Shown here: one piece after another, positions 31,667 through 43,011 of the stretch
Position numbering within the stretch: position 1 is the first letter of the stretch
How the letters are laid out: each line of letters begins with the position of its first letter
Source: Hahella sp. HN01
Lineage (GTDB): Bacteria; Pseudomonadota; Gammaproteobacteria; Pseudomonadales; Oleiphilaceae
NCBI RefSeq assembly: GCF_018986435.1
Contig: NZ_JAHMIN010000001.1
Coordinates: 279,141-343,140 of the forward strand
Reading direction: 5' to 3'
Length of the DNA: 64,000 nt
The notes under the pieces: generated by a model
Seen by the model: the letters and a program-made list of their open reading frames with translations, nothing else
The model's database searches: none
Told to the model about the DNA's origin: nothing
Translations under genes and position numbers: made by a program

Positions 31667-31673
31667 ATCAGAG

Positions 31674-32015
31674 CTAGCGATCCGTTTTCACTGGGGGACG
31701 GGGAAAGCTGGCCACGGTCCCTCCGGACTTGCCGGAGGAGATCTTTGCTGTTCCCTGCTGCTCCACTTCGTCGATACGGATGATGGAGGTCATGGGAATA
31801 AAGGAACGGCTTACCCCTGCAAACTCCCCTTTGAGCTTCTCTTCCGCAGGATCGACCAGTAGCTGTGAGCGCTCACCGAACAACCAGTTCTCCACCTCAA
31901 TAAACCCATACAGCTCGCTGGAATAGACTTTACTCGCGTACAGCTCGAATACCTCATCCTGATTAAAGTAAACGACCCGAAAAACTTTTTTACTCGTCTT
32001 ATTCGACATAAACAC
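31674..32015 (-). CDS. DUF1820 family protein, function unknown
   Basis: Short cytosolic protein (113 residues, or 111 from the second ATG at 32009) matching the DUF1820 family as I know it: KVFRVVYFNQDEVFELYASKV at the start and YGFIEVENWLFGE followed by SFIPMTSIIRIDEVEQQG. It has no signal peptide or membrane segment. The C-terminal 25 residues (Ser/Gly/Lys-rich, ending FPRPPVKTDR) look disordered. The family is restricted to gammaproteobacteria to my knowledge and has no assigned role. It is divergent from miaB. Confidence 0.8.
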   Translation of the reverse strand: MFMSNKTSKKVFRVVYFNQDEVFELYASKVYSSELYGFIEVENWLFGERSQLLVDPAEEKLKGEFAGVSRSFIPMTSIIRIDEVEQQGTAKISSGKSGGTVASFPRPPVKTDR

Positions 32016-32180
32016 ACCTGTAAATTCAATCGCTCAACTATCCGTATCGCCCTCGTAAGCCTTGAGAACAAAGGGGAGACGCTGAAAACCGGCGCAATCA
32101 TATCACAGCCTCCACCGGGCTCTGGAGTCCATACTGTTAACTTTTTGAACGCCCCCCTACACTAGAGCCCGCCTAAAACG

Positions 32181-32186
32181 TATAAT
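32181..32186 (+). promoter_or_regulatory. Probable -10 element for miaB
   Basis: A consensus TATAAT lies 47 bases before the miaB ATG, in the context CGTATAATACGC that is also found before kdsD. No good -35 hexamer is visible at 16-18 bases. Confidence 0.4.
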
Positions 32187-32232
32187 ACGCGGTCCCAATT
32201 TTTAAGTTCGCAGATTCTTCGGGTGGTTTTGA

Positions 32233-33573
32233 ATGGCGCAAAAACTCTTTATTAAAACCTATGGCTGTCAGATGAACGAGTATGACTCCTCGCGCATGGC
32301 TGACTTATTAGGTGAGAGTCATAGCGTTGAGCTCACCGACAACCCCGATGAGGCGGACATTTTACTGCTGAACACCTGTTCTATCCGGGAAAAAGCCCAG
32401 GAGAAAGTGTTTCATCAGTTAGGCCGCTGGAGAACGCTTAAAGAAAAGAACCCTAATCTGCTGATTGGCGTCGGCGGCTGCGTCGCCAGCCAGGAAGGCG
32501 ACGCCATTCGCGACCGCGCGCCTTACGTGGATATGGTGTTTGGCCCGCAGACCCTGCATCGTCTGCCGGAAATGGTCAACTCCGTCGCCCATCAAAAGAT
32601 CCCGATGGTGGACGTCACATTCCCCGAGATTGAAAAGTTCGACCGCCTGCCCATGCCCAGCAGCGAGGGCGCCAGCGCCTTCGTCTCCATCATGGAAGGC
32701 TGCAGCAAATACTGCACATTCTGCGTAGTGCCCTACACTCGCGGCGAAGAAGTCAGCCGCCCTGTGGACGACGTCATTGCGGAAGTCGCGCATTTGGCCG
32801 GACAAGGCGTGCGTGAAGTCAACCTGCTCGGCCAGAACGTCAACGCATACCGGGGGCTGACCCACGACGGCGATTATATGGATCTGGCGGAACTGATCAC
32901 TTATGTCGCCTCAATCGATGGCATTGATCGCATCCGCTACACCACTTCACACCCGGTCGAATTTTCCGACTCGCTTATCGAAGTCTACGCCAGCGTTCCC
33001 AAGCTGGTCAGCCACCTGCACTTACCCGTGCAAAGCGGCTCCGACCGTATACTGAACCTGATGAAGCGCGGCCACACTGTGGCGGAGTACACAGACAAAC
33101 TGCGTCGCCTGCAAGAGATTCGTCCTGACATCAGCCTGTCCTCTGACTTCATTGTTGGCTTCCCCGGGGAAACTGACGCGGATTTCGAGGAAACCATGAA
33201 TCTGATCAATGAGATAGGCTTTGACCACTCATTCAGCTTCGTTTACAGCGCTCGCCCGGGCACTCCCGCCGCGAACCTGGAAGACAACGTCTCCGAAGAA
33301 GCCAAGAAGCAGCGTCTGGCGATTCTGCAACAGCGCATCTTGCAGTTCGCACAGGACATCAGCCGCAAAATGGTCGGCTCCACCCAGCGTATTTTGGTGA
33401 CTGGCGTATCCAAGAAAGACCCTGGCGAACTACAGGGACGCACCGAAAACAATCGTGTGGTGAACTTCCGTAGCGGCAGTCATGACATTATCGGGCGTTT
33501 TGTCGATGTCACCATCACTGCAGCCTTGCCCAACTCACTGCGCGGCGAACGCGTTGATGGCCTGGACTATTAA
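32233..33573 (+). CDS. miaB: MiaB, tRNA-2-methylthio-N6-isopentenyladenosine synthase
   Basis: Radical-SAM methylthiotransferase that modifies A37 of tRNAs reading U-starting codons. The 446 residues have the N-terminal domain with cluster cysteines ([30 protein letters not shown]), the radical-SAM motif [18 protein letters not shown] and a C-terminal TRAM domain ([11 protein letters not shown]). It leads the miaB-ybeZ-ybeY-corC-lnt run, the normal gammaproteobacterial order. Confidence 0.97.
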   Translation: MAQKLFIKTYGCQMNEYDSSRMADLLGESHSVELTDNPDEADILLLNTCSIREKAQEKVFHQLGRWRTLKEKNPNLLIGVGGCVASQEGDAIRDRAPYVDMVFGPQTLHRLPEMVNSVAHQKIPMVDVTFPEIEKFDRLPMPSSEGASAFVSIMEGCSKYCTFCVVPYTRGEEVSRPVDDVIAEVAHLAGQGVREVNLLGQNVNAYRGLTHDGDYMDLAELITYVASIDGIDRIRYTTSHPVEFSDSLIEVYASVPKLVSHLHLPVQSGSDRILNLMKRGHTVAEYTDKLRRLQEIRPDISLSSDFIVGFPGETDADFEETMNLINEIGFDHSFSFVYSARPGTPAANLEDNVSEEAKKQRLAILQQRILQFAQDISRKMVGSTQRILVTGVSKKDPGELQGRTENNRVVNFRSGSHDIIGRFVDVTITAALPNSLRGERVDGLDY

Positions 33574-33609
33574 GTCACCGGCCCATATCACACTATCAGG
33601 CGATATGTT

Positions 33610-34578
33610 TTGAACGAACCAGCCATCAGCTTTAAGCTGGAACCTGCTGACCCCATCAGACTGCAAGCGCTATGCGGGCAGTTTGACGAGAACCTGCGCT
33701 TAATCGAACGCCGCCTGAAGGTGCGCGTCGCCTATCGTGGACATGCCTTCACTCTGTTTGGGGAAGAAAAGAACGCCCAGGCGGCGGCGGAAATCATCCG
33801 TCATATTTACCGTGAAACAGAAGCTTCCACGTCCATAGAACCCGATACAGTCCATCTGTTTATTCGTGAGTCCGGAGCAGAGGAAGAAGACGAAACAAGC
33901 AGCTCTTCCGGCGGCGTTGTCATCCGCACGCCCAAGCTACATATTCGGCCACGCGGTCAAAACCAGATTCACTATGTGAAGTCCGTCCTGCAGCACGACA
34001 TCAACTTCGGCGTAGGCCCTGCAGGCACAGGCAAGACTTACTTGGCGGTCGCTTGCGCAGCACAAGCGCTGGCCGACGACCAGGTAAAACGAATTCTGTT
34101 GGTGCGCCCAGCGGTTGAAGCGGGAGAAAAACTAGGGTTCCTGCCCGGCGACCTGGCGCAAAAAGTCGACCCCTATCTGCGCCCTCTGTACGACGCGTTA
34201 TACGAGATGTTTGGTTTCGAGCACGTCAATCGACTGCTGGAGAAAGGGCTGATCGAAATTGCGCCGCTGGCTTTCATGCGCGGCCGCACGCTGAACAACG
34301 CTTTTATCATCCTGGACGAAAGTCAGAACACCACGCCAGAGCAGATGAAGATGTTCCTGACCCGGATCGGCTTCGGCTCAACTGCGGTAGTTACTGGAGA
34401 CCCCACCCAGGTCGACCTGCCGAAAGGCGTCCCATCCGGACTGGTTCAAGCATTGAAAGTACTGGAGGACGTCAAAGGCGTCAGCGTCACCAAATTCCTG
34501 AGCAAAGACGTCGTTCGTCACCCGCTTGTACAAAGAATTGTTGATGCGTACGAAGCATTTAACAAAAATTCCATTTGA
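33610..34578 (+). CDS. ybeZ: YbeZ, PhoH-like ATPase, starting at TTG
   Basis: PhoH-family P-loop ATPase that partners YbeY in rRNA maturation. Of 322 residues, the first 70 form a KH-like region (CGQFDENLRLIERRLKV), Walker A GPAGTGKT is at 136-143 and Walker B is FIILDESQNTT. The start is TTG at 33610, about nine bases after AGG, and gives an N-terminus like relatives. An ATG five bases earlier opens only the two-codon frame ATG-TTT-TGA, whose stop overlaps the TTG. Confidence 0.93.
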   Translation: MNEPAISFKLEPADPIRLQALCGQFDENLRLIERRLKVRVAYRGHAFTLFGEEKNAQAAAEIIRHIYRETEASTSIEPDTVHLFIRESGAEEEDETSSSSGGVVIRTPKLHIRPRGQNQIHYVKSVLQHDINFGVGPAGTGKTYLAVACAAQALADDQVKRILLVRPAVEAGEKLGFLPGDLAQKVDPYLRPLYDALYEMFGFEHVNRLLEKGLIEIAPLAFMRGRTLNNAFIILDESQNTTPEQMKMFLTRIGFGSTAVVTGDPTQVDLPKGVPSGLVQALKVLEDVKGVSVTKFLSKDVVRHPLVQRIVDAYEAFNKNSI

Positions 34579-34633
34579 AAATCGTCGCCGAAGCCCATAT
34601 AAACGAAGCAAACGCATCTAAATAAAGCAGTTT

Positions 34634-35104
34634 ATGAGTCTCGACGTCGATATCCAGATAGCCTCGGAAGAGGCTGACCTTCCAAGTGAAGAACAGCTGA
34701 TTCTGTGGGCGCAAGCAGCCCTGCGCGAAACAGGCGACCATGAGGTGACCATCCGCATCGTTGACGCGGAGGAAAGCCAGGAGCTGAACGCGCAGTATCG
34801 CGGCAAAGACAAGCCGACCAATGTCCTGTCCTTCCCTTTTGAAAACCCGCCCGGATTAACTTTGCCCCTGCTGGGCGACTTGGTTATTTGCGCGCCGGTA
34901 GTGTTCAACGAAGCCGTTGAGCAACAAAAAACCGCCGCTGCGCACTGGGCTCATATGGTCATTCATGGGATGCTGCATTTACAGGGATACGACCATATAA
35001 TTGACGAGGAAGCAGAGGTTATGGAAAGTCTCGAAACAGAACTGGTGACCAGTCTGGGCTTTCCCCCTCCCTACGCCACCAACAGTTCGTTAGCTGAAGG
35101 GTAA
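34634..35104 (+). CDS. ybeY: YbeY, endoribonuclease for 16S rRNA maturation
   Basis: Single-strand endoribonuclease involved in 16S rRNA 3'-end processing and ribosome quality control. The zinc-binding histidines are all present at His111, His115 and His121 in [11 protein letters not shown], and the basic patch motif TNVLSFPF is at 62-69. At 156 residues it is full length. It lies between ybeZ (55 bases) and corC (10 bases). Confidence 0.96.
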   Translation: MSLDVDIQIASEEADLPSEEQLILWAQAALRETGDHEVTIRIVDAEESQELNAQYRGKDKPTNVLSFPFENPPGLTLPLLGDLVICAPVVFNEAVEQQKTAAAHWAHMVIHGMLHLQGYDHIIDEEAEVMESLETELVTSLGFPPPYATNSSLAEG

Positions 35105-35114
35105 CACAACATCA

Positions 35115-35957
35115 ATGAGTGACGATCATTCGGGTAGCCAGCAAATCTCTCGCTCATGGCTTGACCGTATAACCCAGGCCTTTTCCGATGAACCGCAAAA
35201 CAAGGAAGAACTCCTGCAGATTATGCGGGAGGCGGAAAACCGCAACATCATAGATCCCGACTCTCTAAGCCTGATTGAGGGCGCCATGCAGGTCACAGAC
35301 ATGCAGGTCAGGGAAATTATGATTCCTCGCGCTCAAATGAGCGTCGTCAAGGCTTCACAAAGCCCTCAGGAGTACATGGACGAGCTGCTTGAGTCCGCCC
35401 ATTCCCGCTACCCTGTCATCGGTGAATCCAAAGACGAAGTCGTGGGCATTCTGCTGGCTAAAGACCTGCTTGGACTGGCGCTGAAAAACGAATTAAACAA
35501 AAGCAAAGTTCAGGACATTCTGCGTCCCGTATGGTTTATTCCTGAGAGTAAGCGTTTGAATCAGCTGCTGAAAGAGTTCAAGGAAAACCGCAATCACATG
35601 GCGATTGTGGTGGACGAATATGGCGGCGTGGCCGGTCTGGTGACCATCGAGGACGTGCTTGAGCAGATTGTTGGCGAAATCGAAGATGAACATGACTTCG
35701 ATGAAGAAAGCCTCATCAAATGCACTGGCCACAACCAGTATGTCGTCAAAGCGCTGACCCCGGTGGAAGAGTTTAACGAATACTTCACCACCAACCTGGA
35801 CGAAGAAGAGTTCGACACAATTGGCGGGCTGGTCATCAAGCAGTTTGGGCGCCTGCCCAAACGGGGTGAAACCGTCTCTTTTAACGGCTTCGACATCAAG
35901 ATACTCAACGCGGACAGCCGCCAGATTCGCCTGATCCAGGTCAGCCGCACGGCATGA
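35115..35957 (+). CDS. corC: CorC (YbeX), CBS and transporter-associated domain protein
   Basis: Soluble protein with paired CBS domains (about 65-190, VREIMIPRAQMSVV and MAIVVDEYGGVAGLVTIEDVLEQIVGEI) and a C-terminal CorC/HlyC domain (about 205-280, FDTIGGLVIKQFGRLPKRGE). It was linked to Mg2+/Co2+ efflux in Salmonella and more recently to ribosome metabolism. It has no membrane domain, unlike HlyC relatives. Its stop overlaps the lnt ATG by four bases. Confidence 0.93.
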   Translation: MSDDHSGSQQISRSWLDRITQAFSDEPQNKEELLQIMREAENRNIIDPDSLSLIEGAMQVTDMQVREIMIPRAQMSVVKASQSPQEYMDELLESAHSRYPVIGESKDEVVGILLAKDLLGLALKNELNKSKVQDILRPVWFIPESKRLNQLLKEFKENRNHMAIVVDEYGGVAGLVTIEDVLEQIVGEIEDEHDFDEESLIKCTGHNQYVVKALTPVEEFNEYFTTNLDEEEFDTIGGLVIKQFGRLPKRGETVSFNGFDIKILNADSRQIRLIQVSRTA

Positions 35958-37495
35958 AGTCCGCTTTGCTGAGAAACTGGGTGGCTCCGGCCGCCGCAGG
36001 CGGGCTGTTCACCCTTGGTTTCGCCCCCTACAACCTGTGGTTCTGCGCCTTTCCCGCCGCCTTGATCCTGCTGAATGTATTTCAATTCGGCAAGATCAAA
36101 CAGGCTCTGGCGCAAGGCTGGGCGTTTGGCCTCGGACTATTTGGCTCCGGCGCTTCCTGGGTTTACGTCAGCATCCATGAACATGGCAACGCCAGCGCAG
36201 TGCTGGCCTTTATCCTGACCGCCGCGTTTGTCGCCGGCATAGCCTTATTCCCCATGCTGCAATTTGCGATAACCGCCCGCCTGACCCGGAGACGCTTATC
36301 GCCGGGCCTGGAAGGGCTTGTTTTTATCGCCATGTGGGTTTTGTTCGAATGGGTCAGATCCTGGTTACTGACAGGCTTCCCCTGGCTGTTTCTGGGCGTC
36401 GCCTTTATCGAAACGCCATTATCCGGCTGGGCGCCGATACTGGGCGTCTATGGCGTGGCCTTTCTCTTATGGCTGACCTGCCACGCCTTAAACCTCAGCT
36501 ATCGTAACCGCAAATCTTTGACTGGCCTGGCCTGCGCCGCAACCTTAATCGTCGGAGCCTGGGGCGGAGGGGCCTTATTACAGCAAATTGAATGGACGAC
36601 TCCACGAGGCGAACCTATTCAGGTCAGCATGGTGCAGGCGAACATCGCACAGGAAGTAAAATGGCTTCGCGAAAATCGTGAGGTTATTACAGAGACTTAT
36701 CTCACTCTCACCGAACCACTCTGGGACAGCGACCTGATTATCTGGCCGGAAACCGCACTCCCTTATTTCAGCAGTCAGGCGGGACCACTGCTCAAGCAGC
36801 TGGACAAGCAAGCAAAAGAAAACAACGCCGCCTTGATGATGGGCATTCTCAGCGCAGATAGAGGTGAAGACGCCAGGATAAATATTTACAACAGCTTTAT
36901 CGCGCTGGGCCAAGGCGAAGGCTCATACAACAAGCAAAAGCTGGTGCCCTTTGGCGAATACGTGCCCTTGGAGTCATGGCTGCGCGGGCTTATCGACTTC
37001 TTTAATCTACCCATGTCCAGCATGCAAAAGGGCTCGCCGACACAAGCCCCAATTCGTTTTCGGGACGCCACCCTGATGCCTTTCATCTGCTACGAAGTCG
37101 TGTATCCAGACTTCGTGGCAAAGCTGGCGCAAGAGCCTGAGTTATTGGTGACGGTCAGCAATGATAGCTGGTTCGGGGCCTCTATTGGGCCACACCAGCA
37201 TCTGCAAATCGCACAAATGAGAGCGCTGGAGAACGATAAGTTTATGCTGCGCTCCACCAATAACGGCATTACCGCCATCATTGACCCGCATGGCCGCATA
37301 GCCTCTCGCGCACCGCAGTTTCAAGCGACCACTCTAAGCGGCGAGGTAGAATTACGCCAAGGAACTACGCCCTTCTCACGGCTGGGATCCTGGCCAATTC
37401 TGATCATCGCGACGCTGTTACTGGCTGGCGCACTATTACTGGGACGGCGCGAGCAGACGGAAGCTCCCGCCGCCGCATTGGAGCAGGCGGGTTAG
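35954..37495 (+). CDS. lnt: Lnt, apolipoprotein N-acyltransferase
   Basis: Inner-membrane enzyme that adds the third acyl chain to the N-terminal cysteine of lipoproteins, needed before Lol sorting. The 513-residue protein has about eight membrane helices and a periplasmic nitrilase-like domain with the triad Glu266 (IWPETALPYF), Lys329 (KQKLVPFGEYVPLE) and Cys379 (PFICYEVVYPD). It ends the miaB-lnt run and overlaps the convergent zinc-ribbon gene by four bases. Confidence 0.96.
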   Translation: MKSALLRNWVAPAAAGGLFTLGFAPYNLWFCAFPAALILLNVFQFGKIKQALAQGWAFGLGLFGSGASWVYVSIHEHGNASAVLAFILTAAFVAGIALFPMLQFAITARLTRRRLSPGLEGLVFIAMWVLFEWVRSWLLTGFPWLFLGVAFIETPLSGWAPILGVYGVAFLLWLTCHALNLSYRNRKSLTGLACAATLIVGAWGGGALLQQIEWTTPRGEPIQVSMVQANIAQEVKWLRENREVITETYLTLTEPLWDSDLIIWPETALPYFSSQAGPLLKQLDKQAKENNAALMMGILSADRGEDARINIYNSFIALGQGEGSYNKQKLVPFGEYVPLESWLRGLIDFFNLPMSSMQKGSPTQAPIRFRDATLMPFICYEVVYPDFVAKLAQEPELLVTVSNDSWFGASIGPHQHLQIAQMRALENDKFMLRSTNNGITAIIDPHGRIASRAPQFQATTLSGEVELRQGTTPFSRLGSWPILIIATLLLAGALLLGRREQTEAPAAALEQAG

Positions 37496-38064
37496 TCTTC
37501 GCCTTCTGGAGCGCCATCTCCTTCAAGCTCGGGTTCATAGGGCCAACGGGATGTAAGCCGCTGAAAATAGATGCCCTGGCACCGGTGACAGGTGTCGATA
37601 TGCGACGTTTCCACCAGGCAGACCATTTTGCCGCACTGATCGCATTTAAGTACGCCCGGGCAAGCGACCTCGCCTGCGACATAGGTTCCCGGATCATGGT
37701 GCAGCTGGTAATCCAGCTTCTCCAAATCCACCAGGGTTTTATCCGCGATGGACAGTAGCGCGTCGCCGATGCGCTGCTCAATCAGGTCAATGTCCAGCCT
37801 CAGCCACTCGCGCAGCCCTTTACCCGTCTCCGCAACAAAGTGGTAAAGCTCTTTCATGTCGCGTTTGACGTAGGCCTCCAGGAGATTCCATTCCTCCTTG
37901 GTCAGCTTCGCCAGCCCCTGCTCAAACTCGACAGCCTGATCAATCTCCTGCTTAACGGTCTCCCATGTCTTTACTTCAACATCAGCGAGAGATTTCTCAA
38001 CGCGCTGCAGAATATTGTTGTACGCCTGTACGACATGTTCAGGCGCTTTATCCTCCTGCTTCAT
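37492..38064 (-). CDS. YbeL-like zinc ribbon protein (DUF1451)
   Basis: Protein of 190 residues with a long helical N-terminal two-thirds (VVQAYNNILQRVEKSLADVEVKTW and LREWLRLDIDLIEQRIGDAL) and a C-terminal zinc ribbon (CPGVLKCDQCGKMV, then HIDTCHRCQGIYFQR), ending in an acidic tail. This is the DUF1451/YbeL layout, and E. coli ybeL also lies next to leuS. Function is unknown. Its stop overlaps the end of lnt by four bases on the opposite strand. Confidence 0.85.
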   Translation of the reverse strand: MKQEDKAPEHVVQAYNNILQRVEKSLADVEVKTWETVKQEIDQAVEFEQGLAKLTKEEWNLLEAYVKRDMKELYHFVAETGKGLREWLRLDIDLIEQRIGDALLSIADKTLVDLEKLDYQLHHDPGTYVAGEVACPGVLKCDQCGKMVCLVETSHIDTCHRCQGIYFQRLTSRWPYEPELEGDGAPEGED

Positions 38065-38157
38065 ACCTTAACCTCCCGGATATGCGAGATCTTGTTTTCA
38101 ACCCTACTCCAACCCTATCTGTAGTCAACACTATTAGGTTAGAATAAACGGCTTTCA

Positions 38158-38174
38158 TGGCGGAAAGTCCGCCA
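38158..38174. other. Short perfect hairpin upstream of leuS
   Basis: TGGCGGA-AAG-TCCGCCA lies in the 250-base divergent gap before leuS. No T-run follows and no leucine-rich leader peptide was seen nearby, so its role (operator, mRNA structure or nothing) is open. Confidence 0.3.
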
Positions 38175-38284
38175 TTAACCCATTGTGTTTACACGCCCCA
38201 GCGCCTTGCCGACGCAAAGTCCATCAGTAAGGATTATGTCACGCTTGCAAGCCGACGTTTTTGATCCGGGGCGATAAACCTTAA

Positions 38285-40900
<2,616 letters not shown>

Positions 40901-40904
40901 AGCG

Positions 40905-41426
40905 ATGCGAATTGCCATAAGACTACTCTTGGCGGGGATGGCTGGCCTCCTCGTCAGCGGTTGCGGTTTTCATCTGCGCGGCCAGATGGAACTCCCCTCT
41001 TCTCTCCAGGCGCTCAATTTGAGCTGCCCGGAGGGCGACGCCAGAGTGCTCTGCGGAAAAGTGCGCGAAAGCCTGCAGCAAGCTTCTGTTCAGGTCAGCG
41101 AAGGAGGAGCTGATGCTCCCACCTTGGCGATCGGGGGCGTTGAAAACAGCCGCCGCGCCGTAAGTCTGGACAGTAGCGCCAACGCCGCCGAGTATGAGCT
41201 TTCCCGCAAAGTCACTTTCAGCCTGACCGACGCGCAGGGCGAGCCATTGATTCAACCAACGTCGCTACAGCAGTTCCAGTCTTATCAATATGACAAGTTC
41301 AGCGTGCTTGGCAAAGAGAAGGAAGAGAACAGCATTCGCGATGACCTGGACAAGCTGCTCGCTACAGAAATTCTCAATCGTCTGGCGGTATATAGCGAAC
41401 GAGCTTCGGCGCCGGCGGCGAACTGA
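40905..41426 (+). CDS. lptE: LptE, LPS-assembly lipoprotein
   Basis: Outer-membrane lipoprotein that plugs the LptD barrel during lipopolysaccharide insertion. The 173 residues begin with a lipoprotein signal and lipobox LVSGC (Cys20), followed by GFHLRGQMELPSSLQALNL, typical of the family. Residue +2 after the cysteine is Gly, compatible with outer-membrane sorting. It is four bases after leuS and nine before holA, the standard order. Confidence 0.93.
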   Translation: MRIAIRLLLAGMAGLLVSGCGFHLRGQMELPSSLQALNLSCPEGDARVLCGKVRESLQQASVQVSEGGADAPTLAIGGVENSRRAVSLDSSANAAEYELSRKVTFSLTDAQGEPLIQPTSLQQFQSYQYDKFSVLGKEKEENSIRDDLDKLLATEILNRLAVYSERASAPAAN

Positions 41427-41435
41427 GCCTTTCTC

Positions 41436-42452
41436 ATGCGCATTAAACCGGAGCAGCTGCAAAGCAACCTGAACAAACATCCCCCCGCCGTTTTTGTGGT
41501 GAGCGGGGATGAACCGCTGTTGCGCCAGGAAGCCTGTGACGAAATTCGCGCCTACAGCCGTAAGCAGGGGTTTAGCGAACGTATCGTCTTTCACACGCCC
41601 AAGAACTTTGACTGGAGCGCTCTTGATGAGCATACCCAGTCTTTCTCTCTCTTCGGCGAAAAGAAGCTACTGGAAATTCATCTGGATAGCCTGCCAAATG
41701 ATGGCGGTAAAAAACGCCTCGCCGCTTTTAGTGAAAACCCACCCGAAGACTGCCTGATGCTGATCATCAGTGATCGCATTGAATCCTCCACCCTTAATAC
41801 AAAGTGGTTCAAATCAATTGAGACACACAGCCTTCACGTTCAGGTATGGCCGATCAGCCATGACCAGTTGCCTAACTGGATAAACCAACGCCTACATAAA
41901 TTAGGGTTCACGCCCACATCCGGCGCAGTGAAAGCATTATGCGATCATGTTGAGGGCAATTTACTGGCGGCCCGACAGGAGATGGAAAAACTGCGTCTAT
42001 TGTCCGACGACGCCAATCTGGACGAAGAACAAGTCCTGCGCGGCATATCCAACAGCAACAAGTTCACCGTGTTCAATCTGGTGGACGCCTGTCTGGAGCG
42101 AAACCCCAAACAGGCGCTGAAAGTGCTGCAAACGCTGCAGGCGGAATCCTTCGAACCCACCATCGTGCTTTGGTCTCTGGCCCGCGAGGTGCGCCTGATC
42201 GCCAAACTCTACAAACATTCGCAAACCTCCCAGGGCCTGGAACAGGCGCTGCAAAAGGAAAGAGTTTTCAAGAATCGCTGGGCCTTATACAAACGCTTCA
42301 TCCCGCGCTTTAACGCCGCACGGCTTCGAGATATTCACCAGGCCTGCCAGACCGCAGACAGATCCATAAAGGGCTTGGATAGCACTCCTGTTTGGTCTAC
42401 CCTGACTTACGCCGCATTGGAGCTGGCGGGCGCAGGATTATCTACTTCCTAA
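41436..42452 (+). CDS. holA: HolA, DNA polymerase III delta subunit
   Basis: Clamp-loader wrench subunit that opens the beta sliding clamp. The 338-residue protein has the three-domain delta layout: an N-terminal AAA+-like domain without a functional P-loop (VFVVSGDEPLLRQEACDEIR), a helical lid, and the C-terminal collar domain (WALYKRFIPRFNAARLRDIHQACQTADRSIKG). It closes the leuS-lptE-holA operon. Confidence 0.94.
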   Translation: MRIKPEQLQSNLNKHPPAVFVVSGDEPLLRQEACDEIRAYSRKQGFSERIVFHTPKNFDWSALDEHTQSFSLFGEKKLLEIHLDSLPNDGGKKRLAAFSENPPEDCLMLIISDRIESSTLNTKWFKSIETHSLHVQVWPISHDQLPNWINQRLHKLGFTPTSGAVKALCDHVEGNLLAARQEMEKLRLLSDDANLDEEQVLRGISNSNKFTVFNLVDACLERNPKQALKVLQTLQAESFEPTIVLWSLAREVRLIAKLYKHSQTSQGLEQALQKERVFKNRWALYKRFIPRFNAARLRDIHQACQTADRSIKGLDSTPVWSTLTYAALELAGAGLSTS

Positions 42453-42485
42453 TTGATACCCCGTCACCGAAAAGCCACCTTCAGG

Positions 42486-42526
42486 TTGATGCAGATCAAC
42501 CAGTTAACGCTGTTGCTGTCTATGAT
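42486..42526 (+). promoter_or_regulatory. ANR/FNR box and -10 element before the small coiled-coil gene
   Basis: TTGAT-GCAG-ATCAA (42486-42499) is an exact match to the FNR/ANR consensus TTGAT-N4-ATCAA, and the symmetry extends to GGTTGAT/ATCAACC. TATGAT at 42521-42526 is a good -10. A start near 42533 would put the box centre at about -41, the class II activator position. Oxygen-limited induction is thus predicted; this is inference from spacing and consensus. Confidence 0.75.
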
Positions 42527-42559
42527 TAATGGAACTTAAATCATCGGGAGAGATGAAGC

Positions 42560-42826
42560 ATGAGCACACTGCAAGACGAGATCAAAAGACTCAAAGACTC
42601 ACTTAAACAGGAAAGGGACGAGTTGCGGCTACAGCTGAATCTGGCCAAAGCGGAAGTCCGGGACGAGTGGGAAGATCTTGAAAAAGACTGGGATAAGTTC
42701 GTCGGCAAACTGCAGCAGGCAGGCAAGGAAGCAGGTCAAACCGGCAAAGAAGTCAGCGAAACAGCCAAGAAAATGGGCGAAGAGTTACGCTCCGGCTACC
42801 AACGCATCAAAGATCGTCTCAAGTAA
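42560..42826 (+). CDS. Small coiled-coil protein, function unknown
   Basis: An 88-residue, highly charged, wholly helical protein without signal peptide or cysteine. Residues 1-55 form a likely coiled coil (LQDEIKRLKDSLKQERDELR), and the second half has the pattern WEDLEKDWDKFVGKLQQAGK followed by MGEELRSGYQRIKDRLK. It resembles small stress-associated coiled-coil proteins seen widely in proteobacteria, but I cannot name a function. The start is supported by GGGAG upstream. Its promoter carries a perfect ANR/FNR box, so it may serve under low oxygen. It stands alone after holA. Confidence 0.8.
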   Translation: MSTLQDEIKRLKDSLKQERDELRLQLNLAKAEVRDEWEDLEKDWDKFVGKLQQAGKEAGQTGKEVSETAKKMGEELRSGYQRIKDRLK

Positions 42827-42851
42827 TCCCTGGCCTGGGGTTAACTTCCTA

Positions 42852-42893
42852 CGCTTAGCCGCCACAGCCCTCCTATCATAGGAAGCGGCCCTG
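42852..42893 (+). repeat. Hairpin repeat, copy 1
   Basis: CGCTTAGCC (42852-42860) and AGCGGCCCTG (42884-42893) bracket a nested hairpin TCCTA-TCA-TAGGA. The same two flanking words enclose a different hairpin 90 bases later (copy 2). Lying just after the coiled-coil gene, it may also end that transcript. Confidence 0.5.
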
Positions 42894-42941
42894 TTTACAC
42901 TGTACTTTGCTGACAATTTGTAATATAGGTGTAAATGGGTC

Positions 42942-42971
42942 CGCTTAGCCCTGACCATGTCAGCGGCCCTG
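42942..42971 (+). repeat. Hairpin repeat, copy 2
   Basis: CGCTTAGCC (42942-42950) and AGCGGCCCTG (42962-42971) again bracket a small palindrome, CTGAC-CAT-GTCAG, with CCGCT/AGCGG pairing outside it. Two copies with conserved edges and changed centres suggest a REP-like intergenic element. Between the copies is an inverted repeat TTTACAC/GTGTAAA (42894-42900, 42929-42935). Confidence 0.5.
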
Positions 42972-43011
42972 CGAATCACCGAATAAAAACAATCAGATTA
43001 CGGATCCGCAA

